A stretch of 34,274 nucleotides of DNA from Methanobacteriota archaeon (lineage in GTDB: Archaea; Thermoplasmatota; Poseidoniia; Poseidoniales; Poseidoniaceae), in the NCBI GenBank assembly GCA_002726395.1, contig PBTA01000066.1:18166-52439 (forward strand), in the 5' to 3' direction. How positions within the stretch are numbered: position 1 is the first letter of the stretch; every line of letters starts with the position of its first letter. The notes beneath the pieces were generated by a model. It was not told the DNA's origin. It did no database searches and saw only the letters and a program-made list of their open reading frames with translations. This document shows, piece by piece, positions 15,435-23,488 of this stretch. The position numbers and the translations under genes are program-made.

Positions 15435-16197
15435 CAGTCTCGATTTCACCGCTTAACATACCTGCAAGATCATTGAGGTCATCAGAATCAAAATCATCGG
15501 GCAATTGACCGGTTATGATGTTGCCAATATTGGCTGACTCGATGGCCCAATACATTACTGAATCTTCGTTATTTGAATGGCCTTTATGTTCTTCATCCTC
15601 ATGGTCTACCGGAGATTGGTAAACTAAGTTAACCAGTCCAAGTAGGTGGCCAAATTCATGAACTAACACGCTATTTTCAATCTCTTCAGATGACGGACGA
15701 TTGAAAATTGGACCTTCTGCATCATCAACACTTTCACCAAAAATTGCAACTGTTGATGCATCTACAGCTACGCCGAGAACACCGTCATTAGCATATTGAC
15801 CAGACGGGAAAATTGCTTGCCAATAAAGGGTTGATCCAGTTTGTGGATCTTCTGACTTTTTATCCCAGCTTTTGTCTCTTACATCGCTTGAGGACCATTG
15901 ACCTTCATGCTCAAAATTAGTTTCTGTAAGAAGTATCTCGATACCTTGTGGCTTATTGCATACCTGTTCAAGACGAGTTTTTAGCAACTCTGTGGAGCTT
16001 TGTTCTGGCATATAACCAGCTTCATAATCAATCTCCACAACTAGGGAGGTATATTTGGCATCACTAAGACAAGCAAGGGTTAGTCCTCCAGGTATTCCTT
16101 TTTCCACATATGTAGAATCATTACCGAAGCAACCCGAAAGACCGGCACTAACCAAGAGCATAACAAGTAGTACAGAGATAGAGTATTTGCCTGCCAT
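15412..16197 (-). CDS. Lipoprotein zinc metalloprotease
   Basis: A 261-residue exported lipoprotein: basic start, hydrophobic helix, and lipobox LSGC with Cys23 as probable lipid-modified residue. The zinc-protease signature HEFGHLLG (180-187, His180, Glu181, His184) is followed by LVN, so the third-ligand position of the HExxHxxGxxH pattern is Asn190, not His or Asp. A Met-turn-like SVMYW (Met215) follows, and between them lies a His-rich stretch VDHEDEEHKGHS (198-209) that could supply the third ligand. It thus looks like a metzincin-like enzyme of a divergent kind; a similar HExxHxxGLVN arrangement is known to me from Bacteroidota membrane proteases, recalled and not checked. GGCGAT lies before ATG 16197. 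It is 36 bp downstream of the small helical protein gene, with a T9 tract between. Confidence 0.75.
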   Translation of the reverse strand: MAGKYSISVLLVMLLVSAGLSGCFGNDSTYVEKGIPGGLTLACLSDAKYTSLVVEIDYEAGYMPEQSSTELLKTRLEQVCNKPQGIEILLTETNFEHEGQWSSSDVRDKSWDKKSEDPQTGSTLYWQAIFPSGQYANDGVLGVAVDASTVAIFGESVDDAEGPIFNRPSSEEIENSVLVHEFGHLLGLVNLVYQSPVDHEDEEHKGHSNNEDSVMYWAIESANIGNIITGQLPDDFDSDDLNDLAGMLSGEIETDNQLWTN

Positions 16198-16219
16198 GGA
16201 ATCGCCTAAAATGTCATTG

Positions 16220-16232
16220 TTAAAAAAAAATT
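16220..16232 (-). terminator. U-tract terminator after the small helical protein gene
   Basis: Nine consecutive A on the plus strand (16222-16230) give U9 in minus-strand RNA, starting three bases after the stop codon at 16234-16236. There is no stem before it. Oligo-U alone is enough to stop archaeal RNA polymerase, so this may end the TSP3-protein transcript before the lipoprotease gene. Confidence 0.5.
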
Positions 16233-16233
16233 G

Positions 16234-16677
16234 TCACCAATCTTCTGGAATCTCAAAGGGAGAAAAAAGTTGACCTGGCGATATGATGTTAGATAACTGG
16301 CTTCTTGCTAGATGTTCCCACATTCTTAGGGCGGAAATACCGTCGGTAAGGATCATTTCTGTTTCTACCATAGTCACTCTGATTAGAGTCATCAAAATAT
16401 CCATCCTATCTTCATCAACAACAGATAAAATTTTATCAACACTTAGCGAAGACGCCACATCCTCATTGATCGGTTTCCTAATCGGCCACTGGTGCTTCAA
16501 CTTCTCTGGAATTTCACTGTTGGTATTGGATGCATGTTCATTTAGTGATGTAAGCATCGGCGAAAGCATATTTTGTATAACTATACTTACTTCAACTAAG
16601 GGCATATTAAGTTGTTTTATCAAATTAACAACACGCTCTTGAAGAGTCACTAAACCCTCTACGGCATCATCTGACAT
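16234..16677 (-). CDS. Small helical cytoplasmic protein, function unknown
   Basis: A 147-residue protein with no signal peptide and mainly helical, amphipathic sequence (LQERVVNLIKQLNMP, MDILMTLIRVTMVETEMIL). No family recognised and no catalytic motif visible. The frame extends upstream to 16725, which would overlap the TSP3 gene. ATG 16677 is preferred because GGTGGA, close to the archaeal Shine-Dalgarno GGTGA core, lies a few bases before it and the overlap disappears. It follows the giant TSP3 protein by 25 bp on the same strand and is probably co-transcribed with it, ending at the T9 tract just downstream. Confidence 0.65.
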   Translation of the reverse strand: MSDDAVEGLVTLQERVVNLIKQLNMPLVEVSIVIQNMLSPMLTSLNEHASNTNSEIPEKLKHQWPIRKPINEDVASSLSVDKILSVVDEDRMDILMTLIRVTMVETEMILTDGISALRMWEHLARSQLSNIISPGQLFSPFEIPEDW

Positions 16678-16702
16678 ATTTCCACCAACTTTAGTTGCCT
16701 TC

Positions 16703-19700
16703 TCAACCAGTCTGCCTTGAGTCATATCTTAGTGGAGATGAATCGCCTCGTAGCCCATCTTCTTCATCATCATTTACTTCAAACCAATCCACAATCCAAT
16801 CACCGTCAGTATCCCAATTAATCGGACTGGTCCCCTCTGCAATGTGGTCATTGTCAAGATCGACTGTATACCATCCAAATTCATGTTCACCTACGGCTCT
16901 AACAGGTGCTGTCTGGGGTGAACTGGTATAGTAGATCTCCCATTGATCAGTAAGTGCGCCAGATACTAGAGTTTGGTCATCACTTGGATTTAGAGTAAGG
17001 AAATCATCATCGTTATCATCAACAATCAAAATATATCTAAAATCATTAGACGATTGTTTATCCATCTTCAAATAATTAGTACTAGCCTCAGATGGAGTCC
17101 CGAGCCCTAACAAATATCCACGGAATTGCCACCATTCCTCAACAGGATTACCTTCATACACTAACGGAGCTAAACGGACCGCATTTGGTGACGTCAAATC
17201 GACGTTAGTTAATGTAAAAAATTCTTGGAAATTAGTATAAGGTTCATAACTACATCCTGCGCCAGAACAGTCATAATTACCATCATTATCAGGGTCATAA
17301 TTAGCGTCCACAGGATCTGCGGGATTCAAAGTAAACCAAGTTAATTCTAAGTTGGGACGAGACAACTTGTCTCCATTTAGTGAAAGCGGTAAACAAGAGA
17401 TTGTATTAGTATCACATTCTCCGCCAGTTAAAGAATCAATCCAGATAACTTTGATTTGTAAGAGTGAAGAAAAATTATCGTTTGATTCATTCCAAGCCAT
17501 CTTGTATTCATACCAATCTGGTAACATATCTCCATCAGTATCATTGTCGTTTGGATTGATACCATACTTGAATACTTCTCGACCATCACTGAGGTTGTAA
17601 TCAATTTCATGAGAGATTACTAATCCATTCGACGTTTGTGTATTATAGATTATCGAATCACCATCTGTATCATTCAAATCTGGCCGTGTATTATTGTTCC
17701 ATTCCATTAGATTAGTGAACGGCAGAGAGCCCGGACCTGGTTGGATTATCACACCGCTTCCAGTAAAGGTTCGATCATCCCATTCACCTTGTTGTGCCGG
17801 GATATCGAATGCATTTCTATCATACCAACCATCACTATCGCCGTCGTAATTGACATCATGCGGATTGACCGGATTTGCCGCCCAGTGGTCTTCGGTTGAA
17901 ACATCAGGCATACCATAAATTGCGTAACAATATTCCCAACCATCTGGAATGGAATCACCGTCTGAATCACTACTTGTTGGATCGGCAACACCGACTAGTG
18001 TGCGATTAAAGTTATTAGAATCATATGAGTTGATTTTCAACATCCTATCAGCACTGTCTGGACTCTTTGAAATGAAGTCATCATACAATGCTGCTCTAGC
18101 TTCAAAATAGGTATAACCCATTTCTTCTTTGTAGGCATTGATAGCATCATCACCAAAACTCAAAATTCCAACTTCTTGTGGAATTGTATTTCTTTCAGAG
18201 TATTTACCCCATGTCCTTGATTCCCATTCTCTGAGATTGGAAAATCGTTCGTCTAATGAAATATTGCCGTCACCATCACAATCAAAACTGTCTCCATCAG
18301 TATCTAGCAACACATCCCCATCGATGAGTGGATTAATGCTCCATAAATTACCTTCTAAATCCCATTCCGCAAACCAATATTCAAATCCGTCATACATACC
18401 ATCTCCATCAGTATCTGGATTAGTTGGGTCAGTTATACCCATTAGAATAGAAATGAAATTATTTGCTGGTTCACCATTTTGCCAATCGTTAAAATCATCT
18501 AGCAAGCGCTTCCCTCGAGTTTCTTTTGAGATTAATATATTGAACATTCTTTGGGCCTTTTCGGTAGGTTGTAGTAAATCTCCATCAATGTGTAACAGAG
18601 GTGCATCAGAAGGGTGTTCAATTCCATTATCTGGATTTGAGGTTACTAGGGCAAATTCTTGTAAGTCAATTAAACCGTCTTCATCAGAGTCAAACATTCC
18701 GTCACCAGGAACCAGTGGATTTAACGTCCAAGTTTCAGCAGATTGGTTCCAAGTAGTAAACAGTAATTCAACACCATCGATAATTCCGTCACCATCAGTA
18801 TCAACATTATTTGGGTCACCAGTTAATCCTGTTAAATTTCGCTGAGTAGAATTCACAAATGAGCCAAATGAAAGGTCGGTTTGTATTCCAGCCCACGCTT
18901 GGAATGTGTAAGCACTACCGATTGTGGTAACAAACCACTTTGGCGATGAACGCTCGGCATCGGTTTCTGTCAATAGAGGGTCGATTGCGTTATATTCTTC
19001 CCAATTAGTCATTCCATCTTTGTCGGCATCTTCCCATCTATCAGCCGGTTGTAATGGATTAAGTGTCCATTCATCTTCCAATATGTTCCATCTAGAAAAC
19101 CAGATTTCCCAACCATCAGGCATACCATCATCATCGGTATCTGAGTCCAGGGGATTAGATGAACCTGAATCAATTGAATTTTGAGTTGCCAGCAGGGAAC
19201 CTGCTGCACGTTCTGCATAAGATGCCTCTGGTGCACCATTGTCGCTTACAAAAGTGAATAAATCTGTACTAAATCCAAACGGTAACGCACTGAAATCCGT
19301 TGGATTATTTTCATCAAACAAATCGTAGCGCAAATGATATTCAAGGTAGTTTACCAGAGCCTCATTTTGCTGAATTATGCCGTCTCTATCGATGTCAAAT
19401 CCATCACCATCAGGATTTTTCAGTGCATCAGAACCATTTAGCGGATTTATTCCAACTCTTGAACTATCCCAAGAACATGAATAGGCGGCTTCCCATCCAT
19501 CAGGCAACGAATCACCATCTGAATCGATATTGTTTGGATCGGAGTCAGACCACAACTCTGCATCGGTAGAATTCTCTCCATGGGACTCAAATAACAATCC
19601 TTCAATTGCTTGCTGCTTTACTTGAGTCCATCGATATTCACATAAATTTTGTAGCCCATCACCATCAGCATCCCAACTTGCATCCTCTGCTCTGTTGGGA

Positions 19701-22447
19701 TCTAATGACCAATTATTACCACCAGTAAACGAGGAACCAACCCATCTGCGGTTCTCTATCTCCCAGCCGTCTGGCATTCCGTCACCATCTGAATCTGGAT
19801 TTGTTGGGTCAGTCCCAATATCACTGGTTGATAGGCTGAGGTAGGTGGAATTGGCGTCACCACCAACTTGGCTATCACAGATGTACTCAAGTTGTACAGA
19901 ATAATAGCACCACAGGTTAGTGCTCTCGTAGTAGAAACCAAAATACTCTTCACCGTCGCTTAATCCATCACCATCTGTATCTCCAACATTCGGATTAGTA
20001 GAATTATAGCCATCATCTGTAGTAGCGATATATCTGAATTCATCGAGATTGGTCCACAGCCGCTCTAAAATCCCATCACCCGATTGATCTAAATCTAGAC
20101 CATCATAATCGAAATCTAATAGCGCATCCCATGGGTCTGTCGGGTCCAAATTGTTACCAATTTCCCATCCATCAGGCATACCATCACCATCAGAGTCGTT
20201 GGATTTTGGATTCATTAATTCAAGGTTAGAAAATTGTCCAGGTTCGGATGATGCAAAAATAGTCATATTTTCAAAAGAGCCAATAGTTGCAATTTCAGAG
20301 ATATATCCGGGTATAGTTTCCTGTTGATCAATCTCGTATACATTGGAATAGTCACCTGAAAGAACCCACGTACCTGCGTTGGAGCCAAGAATAATTTGTT
20401 GCCCTGTAGAATATATTGATCTTATGTTATTAATGTCTCTTGTACTGACTTCATTTGAACCGGGATTTTCTAATAGACCACTGTGACTTATTACATTGTC
20501 AATAAGTCGCATTTGATGTAGTCCCGAAGGAGTACCAAACCAAAGTACTTGAGGGCTCTCCGGTGATGGACCGTCTAACAGAATATCTCTTACTTCAGCA
20601 GGATTTTCTGCACTTCCCGTTGGTAATGTTCGCAATTCATTTATTGATGCAAAAACTCCTGTGTCCTCTTTTGAGTAGAAGAATCTCCAGTCAGCGATAT
20701 TACCATCCCTACCAGAGTTGGTCTCACAGGTAAGAAGGCCTCTATCGGTAGCAACGAAGAGTGTAAGATTGCCGTTAGCAAGACCGTGCTCTATATCCGT
20801 AACACTAGCATTACCGTTTGATAATTGGTTGGTTATCGCTTGACTTACTTCATGAACTTGTTCAATCAGTCCAAAGCTACTGACTTCAAACACATTACCA
20901 GTTCCCGCAAACCCAAGTCCAATTATCTGATTATTCGGGCTATTAATCAATAATTCTTCCAATTCATGTATCGTTTCTGTTTGTGACCAATCCCAATTAT
21001 CTACAGATTGCAATAATCCGTCGAGCTGGATTCTTGCCACACCCAAACCAACGTTAGAAGCCAAAGCAATGGCATAAACTTGATCACTTTGATCACGTAA
21101 AATAGTTGAGTCATAGAGTTCTACACCTTGAGGTATCCAATAATCAGTGGAAGATGATAGTGAATTGTCAATTACTGTTATCCCGTATTTTGTGGTGACA
21201 TACAACATTGATTCGACAACCTCCAAAGATCTGACATCATGATTTATGACACTGATTTCTTCGCTTTGGGTAGCAAAGGAAATTGGATACTGATAGAGTG
21301 TTGACATTTCGCTAGCGTACATTGTTGATTTTAGCCCCGCCATTACGGTATTACCATCATCAAAGTAAATATTATACTCTTCAATATTAGATAATTGCTC
21401 ACCTAATTCAAGCGCAGTTGCTGTCCTACTTACATCCGGAGAAATAACTCCATCCAAATTTTTATCCCAACCGTCCAAGTCTTCGTCAGACAATGCACTG
21501 CTTCTATTTAGCGGGTCTAAACCGAAGTGAACTTCCCAACCATCAGGAATCCCATCACCAAAAGACGGAAATAAATTCCGAACGGTAAATCCATCCCAGT
21601 TGTACCTATCTGAATCCTTCAATAAAGGATCAGTACCTAACCACAAATCCTCACCTACTGGAGATTCTGAATTAGTACAGGCAGCTAAAATATTCTGGAA
21701 TGTGGCATTTACTCCAGTAGGGATATAGGGCCAATTAGTTAGAATTGAGCCCTCCGGCAAGGTCGCAGTACACCAAAGACCATCAAGTTCTGTAGTATGA
21801 TTTGATGGAGCACCATAGATATATTCTTCACTTGAGGTATACCACTCATTGAAACTCATTATGCCATCTCGGTTTACATCAAAACCATCCTTATCTGGAT
21901 CTTTAGCAACATCACTAGCGTTTAATGGGTCAAAGTCAGTACACTCGTATCGCTGAGAAAATACATCAAAACCACCAATTCTCAGGCACATATAGGCTTC
22001 ATAGCCATCAGGCATACCATCGCCATCGGTATCTGATTTTCGAGGATCTAAGTATGAACGGAAACCTTCCCCATCAACCACACCTGTTAAGCCACGCAAA
22101 AAACCAGGATCTGTACATTCAGCAGGATAGGGCCAGCAATATTCTTCAGTGGAGTTTAAGCCATCTCTGTCAACATCAAGTATTGCATCTGAAGCATCAT
22201 CTGCATCCATACCTTGCATCGAGTAACCTCTGCCATCAATAGCTGTAGAATTTACCCATTCAGCGAATATATCTTCGTGTACATCAGGTATTCCGTCACC
22301 ATCTGAATCGGTTGTTGGGGGACGTTCTTGATTAGTATCATCAGGATGAACATTGGAAACTGGAGATATTGTTGGAAATTGCGCCATAAATAGCAGACTG
22401 ATAACCACTGCCAATGTAGTAAGCAGTGTAGATTGACTTCGACGCAT
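16703..22447 (-). CDS. Giant secreted TSP3-repeat protein with central beta-propeller-like region
   Basis: 1914 residues. Signal peptide MRRSQSTLLTTLAVVISLLF with predicted cleavage within the next 15 residues. Calcium-binding thrombospondin type 3-like repeats of the form DSDGDGMPDGWE occur in two blocks (nt 22312-21430 and 20205-17500); at least fifteen are recognisable. In the second block they recur with a longer unit ending in (W)xLNP...D.D.DG....EEY. Between the blocks (nt 21370-20220) lies sequence like a regulator-type propeller, with blades such as LYVTTKYGITVID, LFVATDRGLL, VLWFGTPSGLHQM and IILGSNAGTWVLS. There is no C-terminal membrane helix or sorting motif, so it may be released or held by other surface proteins. 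ATG 22447 is chosen because GGTGA lies five bases before it; longer starts exist at 22480 (ATG) and 22495 (TTG). Adhesion or matrix role is inferred. Confidence 0.88.
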   Translation of the reverse strand: MRRSQSTLLTTLAVVISLLFMAQFPTISPVSNVHPDDTNQERPPTTDSDGDGIPDVHEDIFAEWVNSTAIDGRGYSMQGMDADDASDAILDVDRDGLNSTEEYCWPYPAECTDPGFLRGLTGVVDGEGFRSYLDPRKSDTDGDGMPDGYEAYMCLRIGGFDVFSQRYECTDFDPLNASDVAKDPDKDGFDVNRDGIMSFNEWYTSSEEYIYGAPSNHTTELDGLWCTATLPEGSILTNWPYIPTGVNATFQNILAACTNSESPVGEDLWLGTDPLLKDSDRYNWDGFTVRNLFPSFGDGIPDGWEVHFGLDPLNRSSALSDEDLDGWDKNLDGVISPDVSRTATALELGEQLSNIEEYNIYFDDGNTVMAGLKSTMYASEMSTLYQYPISFATQSEEISVINHDVRSLEVVESMLYVTTKYGITVIDNSLSSSTDYWIPQGVELYDSTILRDQSDQVYAIALASNVGLGVARIQLDGLLQSVDNWDWSQTETIHELEELLINSPNNQIIGLGFAGTGNVFEVSSFGLIEQVHEVSQAITNQLSNGNASVTDIEHGLANGNLTLFVATDRGLLTCETNSGRDGNIADWRFFYSKEDTGVFASINELRTLPTGSAENPAEVRDILLDGPSPESPQVLWFGTPSGLHQMRLIDNVISHSGLLENPGSNEVSTRDINNIRSIYSTGQQIILGSNAGTWVLSGDYSNVYEIDQQETIPGYISEIATIGSFENMTIFASSEPGQFSNLELMNPKSNDSDGDGMPDGWEIGNNLDPTDPWDALLDFDYDGLDLDQSGDGILERLWTNLDEFRYIATTDDGYNSTNPNVGDTDGDGLSDGEEYFGFYYESTNLWCYYSVQLEYICDSQVGGDANSTYLSLSTSDIGTDPTNPDSDGDGMPDGWEIENRRWVGSSFTGGNNWSLDPNRAEDASWDADGDGLQNLCEYRWTQVKQQAIEGLLFESHGENSTDAELWSDSDPNNIDSDGDSLPDGWEAAYSCSWDSSRVGINPLNGSDALKNPDGDGFDIDRDGIIQQNEALVNYLEYHLRYDLFDENNPTDFSALPFGFSTDLFTFVSDNGAPEASYAERAAGSLLATQNSIDSGSSNPLDSDTDDDGMPDGWEIWFSRWNILEDEWTLNPLQPADRWEDADKDGMTNWEEYNAIDPLLTETDAERSSPKWFVTTIGSAYTFQAWAGIQTDLSFGSFVNSTQRNLTGLTGDPNNVDTDGDGIIDGVELLFTTWNQSAETWTLNPLVPGDGMFDSDEDGLIDLQEFALVTSNPDNGIEHPSDAPLLHIDGDLLQPTEKAQRMFNILISKETRGKRLLDDFNDWQNGEPANNFISILMGITDPTNPDTDGDGMYDGFEYWFAEWDLEGNLWSINPLIDGDVLLDTDGDSFDCDGDGNISLDERFSNLREWESRTWGKYSERNTIPQEVGILSFGDDAINAYKEEMGYTYFEARAALYDDFISKSPDSADRMLKINSYDSNNFNRTLVGVADPTSSDSDGDSIPDGWEYCYAIYGMPDVSTEDHWAANPVNPHDVNYDGDSDGWYDRNAFDIPAQQGEWDDRTFTGSGVIIQPGPGSLPFTNLMEWNNNTRPDLNDTDGDSIIYNTQTSNGLVISHEIDYNLSDGREVFKYGINPNDNDTDGDMLPDWYEYKMAWNESNDNFSSLLQIKVIWIDSLTGGECDTNTISCLPLSLNGDKLSRPNLELTWFTLNPADPVDANYDPDNDGNYDCSGAGCSYEPYTNFQEFFTLTNVDLTSPNAVRLAPLVYEGNPVEEWWQFRGYLLGLGTPSEASTNYLKMDKQSSNDFRYILIVDDNDDDFLTLNPSDDQTLVSGALTDQWEIYYTSSPQTAPVRAVGEHEFGWYTVDLDNDHIAEGTSPINWDTDGDWIVDWFEVNDDEEDGLRGDSSPLRYDSRQTG
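19113..22021 (-). repeat. Near-identical DNA repeats encoding TSP3 motifs
   Basis: The 17-mer CCATCAGGCATACCATC (plus strand) occurs perfectly at 19113-19129, 20169-20185 and 22005-22021, each encoding part of DGMPDGWE/DGMPDGYE in the minus-strand gene. Many further diverged copies lie between 17520 and 22310. These are intragenic coding repeats, not a CRISPR array. Confidence 0.8.
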
Positions 22448-22461
22448 GCCTTCACCTGTCA

Positions 22462-22477
22462 CGAAGTATAGCCTTCG
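22462..22477 (-). promoter_or_regulatory. Inverted repeat upstream of the TSP3 gene
   Basis: CGAAG (22462-22466) and CTTCG (22473-22477) flank TATAGC, 15 bases upstream of ATG 22447 and just before the Shine-Dalgarno element. It could be a leader hairpin or an operator around a TATA-like core. The arms are short, so chance is possible. If translation began at 22480 or 22495 it would be coding. Confidence 0.25.
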
Positions 22478-22550
22478 CATTTGTCGACTTCCCAACTACA
22501 CTTATGAGCATGATGGAGTGATGTTCCGACATTGATTCAGTTGGTTGAGT

Positions 22551-22579
22551 AAAAAAATACCGAAAATCATCGGTTTTTT
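22551..22579. promoter_or_regulatory. Hairpin with A- and T-tracts between divergent genes
   Basis: ACCGA (22559-22563) and TCGGT (22570-22574) form a 5-bp stem with a 6-nt loop, flanked by A7 (22551-22557) and T6 (22574-22579). Either strand reads as stem followed by a T-tract. It lies in the 186-bp gap between the divergent TSP3 and YycJ-like genes, where no terminator is expected, so it may instead be a promoter/operator element or a leader structure of the plus-strand gene. The A-rich stretch could also serve as its TATA region. Confidence 0.35.
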
Positions 22580-22633
22580 CAATTTGCGAGGGGTTTGTTC
22601 AATACCCTCCCGCGATAGGGGCGAACTATCAAC

Positions 22634-23458
22634 ATGTCTTTGCGAATTACTCACTTAGGAACAGGTAGCCGAGGCAACTCAACGCTGCTTGAAACTGATG
22701 ATGTAAAGGTGTTAATTGATTTAGGATTTAGCGGCGCCCAGTTGCAAAAGCGACTAGCCATGCTCAACATTGAGCCTGAGGATATTGACTGCGCCCTACT
22801 AAGCCACCATCATGGAGATCATGGCGGTGGAGCGACTATTGCTCAACGCAAATGGGACATGCAAATTTTGGCTAATGAAAGAACTGCACAGGAATTAGAT
22901 TTAGACCCCTTGAAAACTTCCTACTTTGGCGCCTTGGATGTGATTAGAATCGGTGACGAATTATCAATCCTAACCGTCCCAGTCCCTCATTCTGGCTCAG
23001 AAAATGTCGCCTTCGTGGCAAGCTGTGGTGGAGAAAGAGCCGCAATAATTACCGATTTAGGCTCTTGGACGGATGAATTAATCAAGCACGTATATGGTTG
23101 TGAACATATTTCAATCGAAGCAAACTATGATGATCGAAAATTGAGCGCCGGACCATATCCATATTCTTTGAAAGAGAGGATTCGTGGTAGAGGAGGTCAC
23201 TTATCCAACAGTCAAACTGGACAATTTCTTGCTGAAGTCAGTACGGAGAGCACGCGAAATATAGTATTGACACACCTGAGTGAAAAAAACAACTCGCCGC
23301 ACCTAGCAGAATCTACCGTATTGTACTACATCTCGGAAGTATTTGACGGAGACATATACATTTCATTACAAGATGGTCCAGAAATGACTCACTATATCGG
23401 AGCAAGCGGTCTTGAAAATCTTACGCCCACTAAACTAAATGAAGTCAAGATTGACTAA
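22634..23458 (+). CDS. Metallo-beta-lactamase-fold hydrolase, YycJ/VicX-like
   Basis: A 274-residue cytoplasmic MBL-fold protein. The di-metal motif HxHxDH is present as HHHGDH (58-63). Further ligands are likely His119 (PVPHSG) and Asp141 (ITDLGSW). The N-terminal LGTGSRGNSTLLE, the segment IEANYDDRKL, the block YPYSLKERIRGRGGHLSN and LTHLSEKNNSP are typical of the YycJ/VicX branch. In bacteria that branch is linked to nucleic-acid handling and the WalRK regulon; its substrate in archaea is unknown. The start ATG 22634 keeps the whole first strand. It is divergent from the TSP3 gene and lies 29 bp upstream of the pilin-like operon on the same strand, so read-through into the pilins is possible. 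Confidence 0.85.
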   Translation: MSLRITHLGTGSRGNSTLLETDDVKVLIDLGFSGAQLQKRLAMLNIEPEDIDCALLSHHHGDHGGGATIAQRKWDMQILANERTAQELDLDPLKTSYFGALDVIRIGDELSILTVPVPHSGSENVAFVASCGGERAAIITDLGSWTDELIKHVYGCEHISIEANYDDRKLSAGPYPYSLKERIRGRGGHLSNSQTGQFLAEVSTESTRNIVLTHLSEKNNSPHLAESTVLYYISEVFDGDIYISLQDGPEMTHYIGASGLENLTPTKLNEVKID

Positions 23459-23488
23459 AAATTAGTCTGATTTAGGTCAATACCTAAA
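23453..23488 (+). promoter_or_regulatory. Two tandem inverted repeats at the head of the pilin-like operon
   Basis: First repeat: GACTAA (23453-23458) AAA TTAGTC (23462-23467), overlapping the stop codon of the YycJ-like gene. Second: TTTAGGT (23471-23477) CAAT ACCTAAA (23482-23488), a perfect 7-bp repeat whose last base is the A of the pilin-like ATG. Three bases separate them. They may be a hairpin pair controlling read-through and translation, or an operator for a dimeric regulator. Confidence 0.5.

Noticed and set aside
18138..18845. Long open frame (235 codons) on the plus strand
   Set aside because: It is antisense to the TSP3 gene; its repeated Ser/Pro pattern is just the complement of the Asp/Gly-rich repeats, and it has no convincing start signal or domain.
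17520..22310. Regularly recurring CCATCACCATC-type repeats, superficially like a CRISPR or satellite array
   Set aside because: The spacing is irregular, copies are diverged and all lie in frame with TSP3 calcium-binding motifs of one coding gene.
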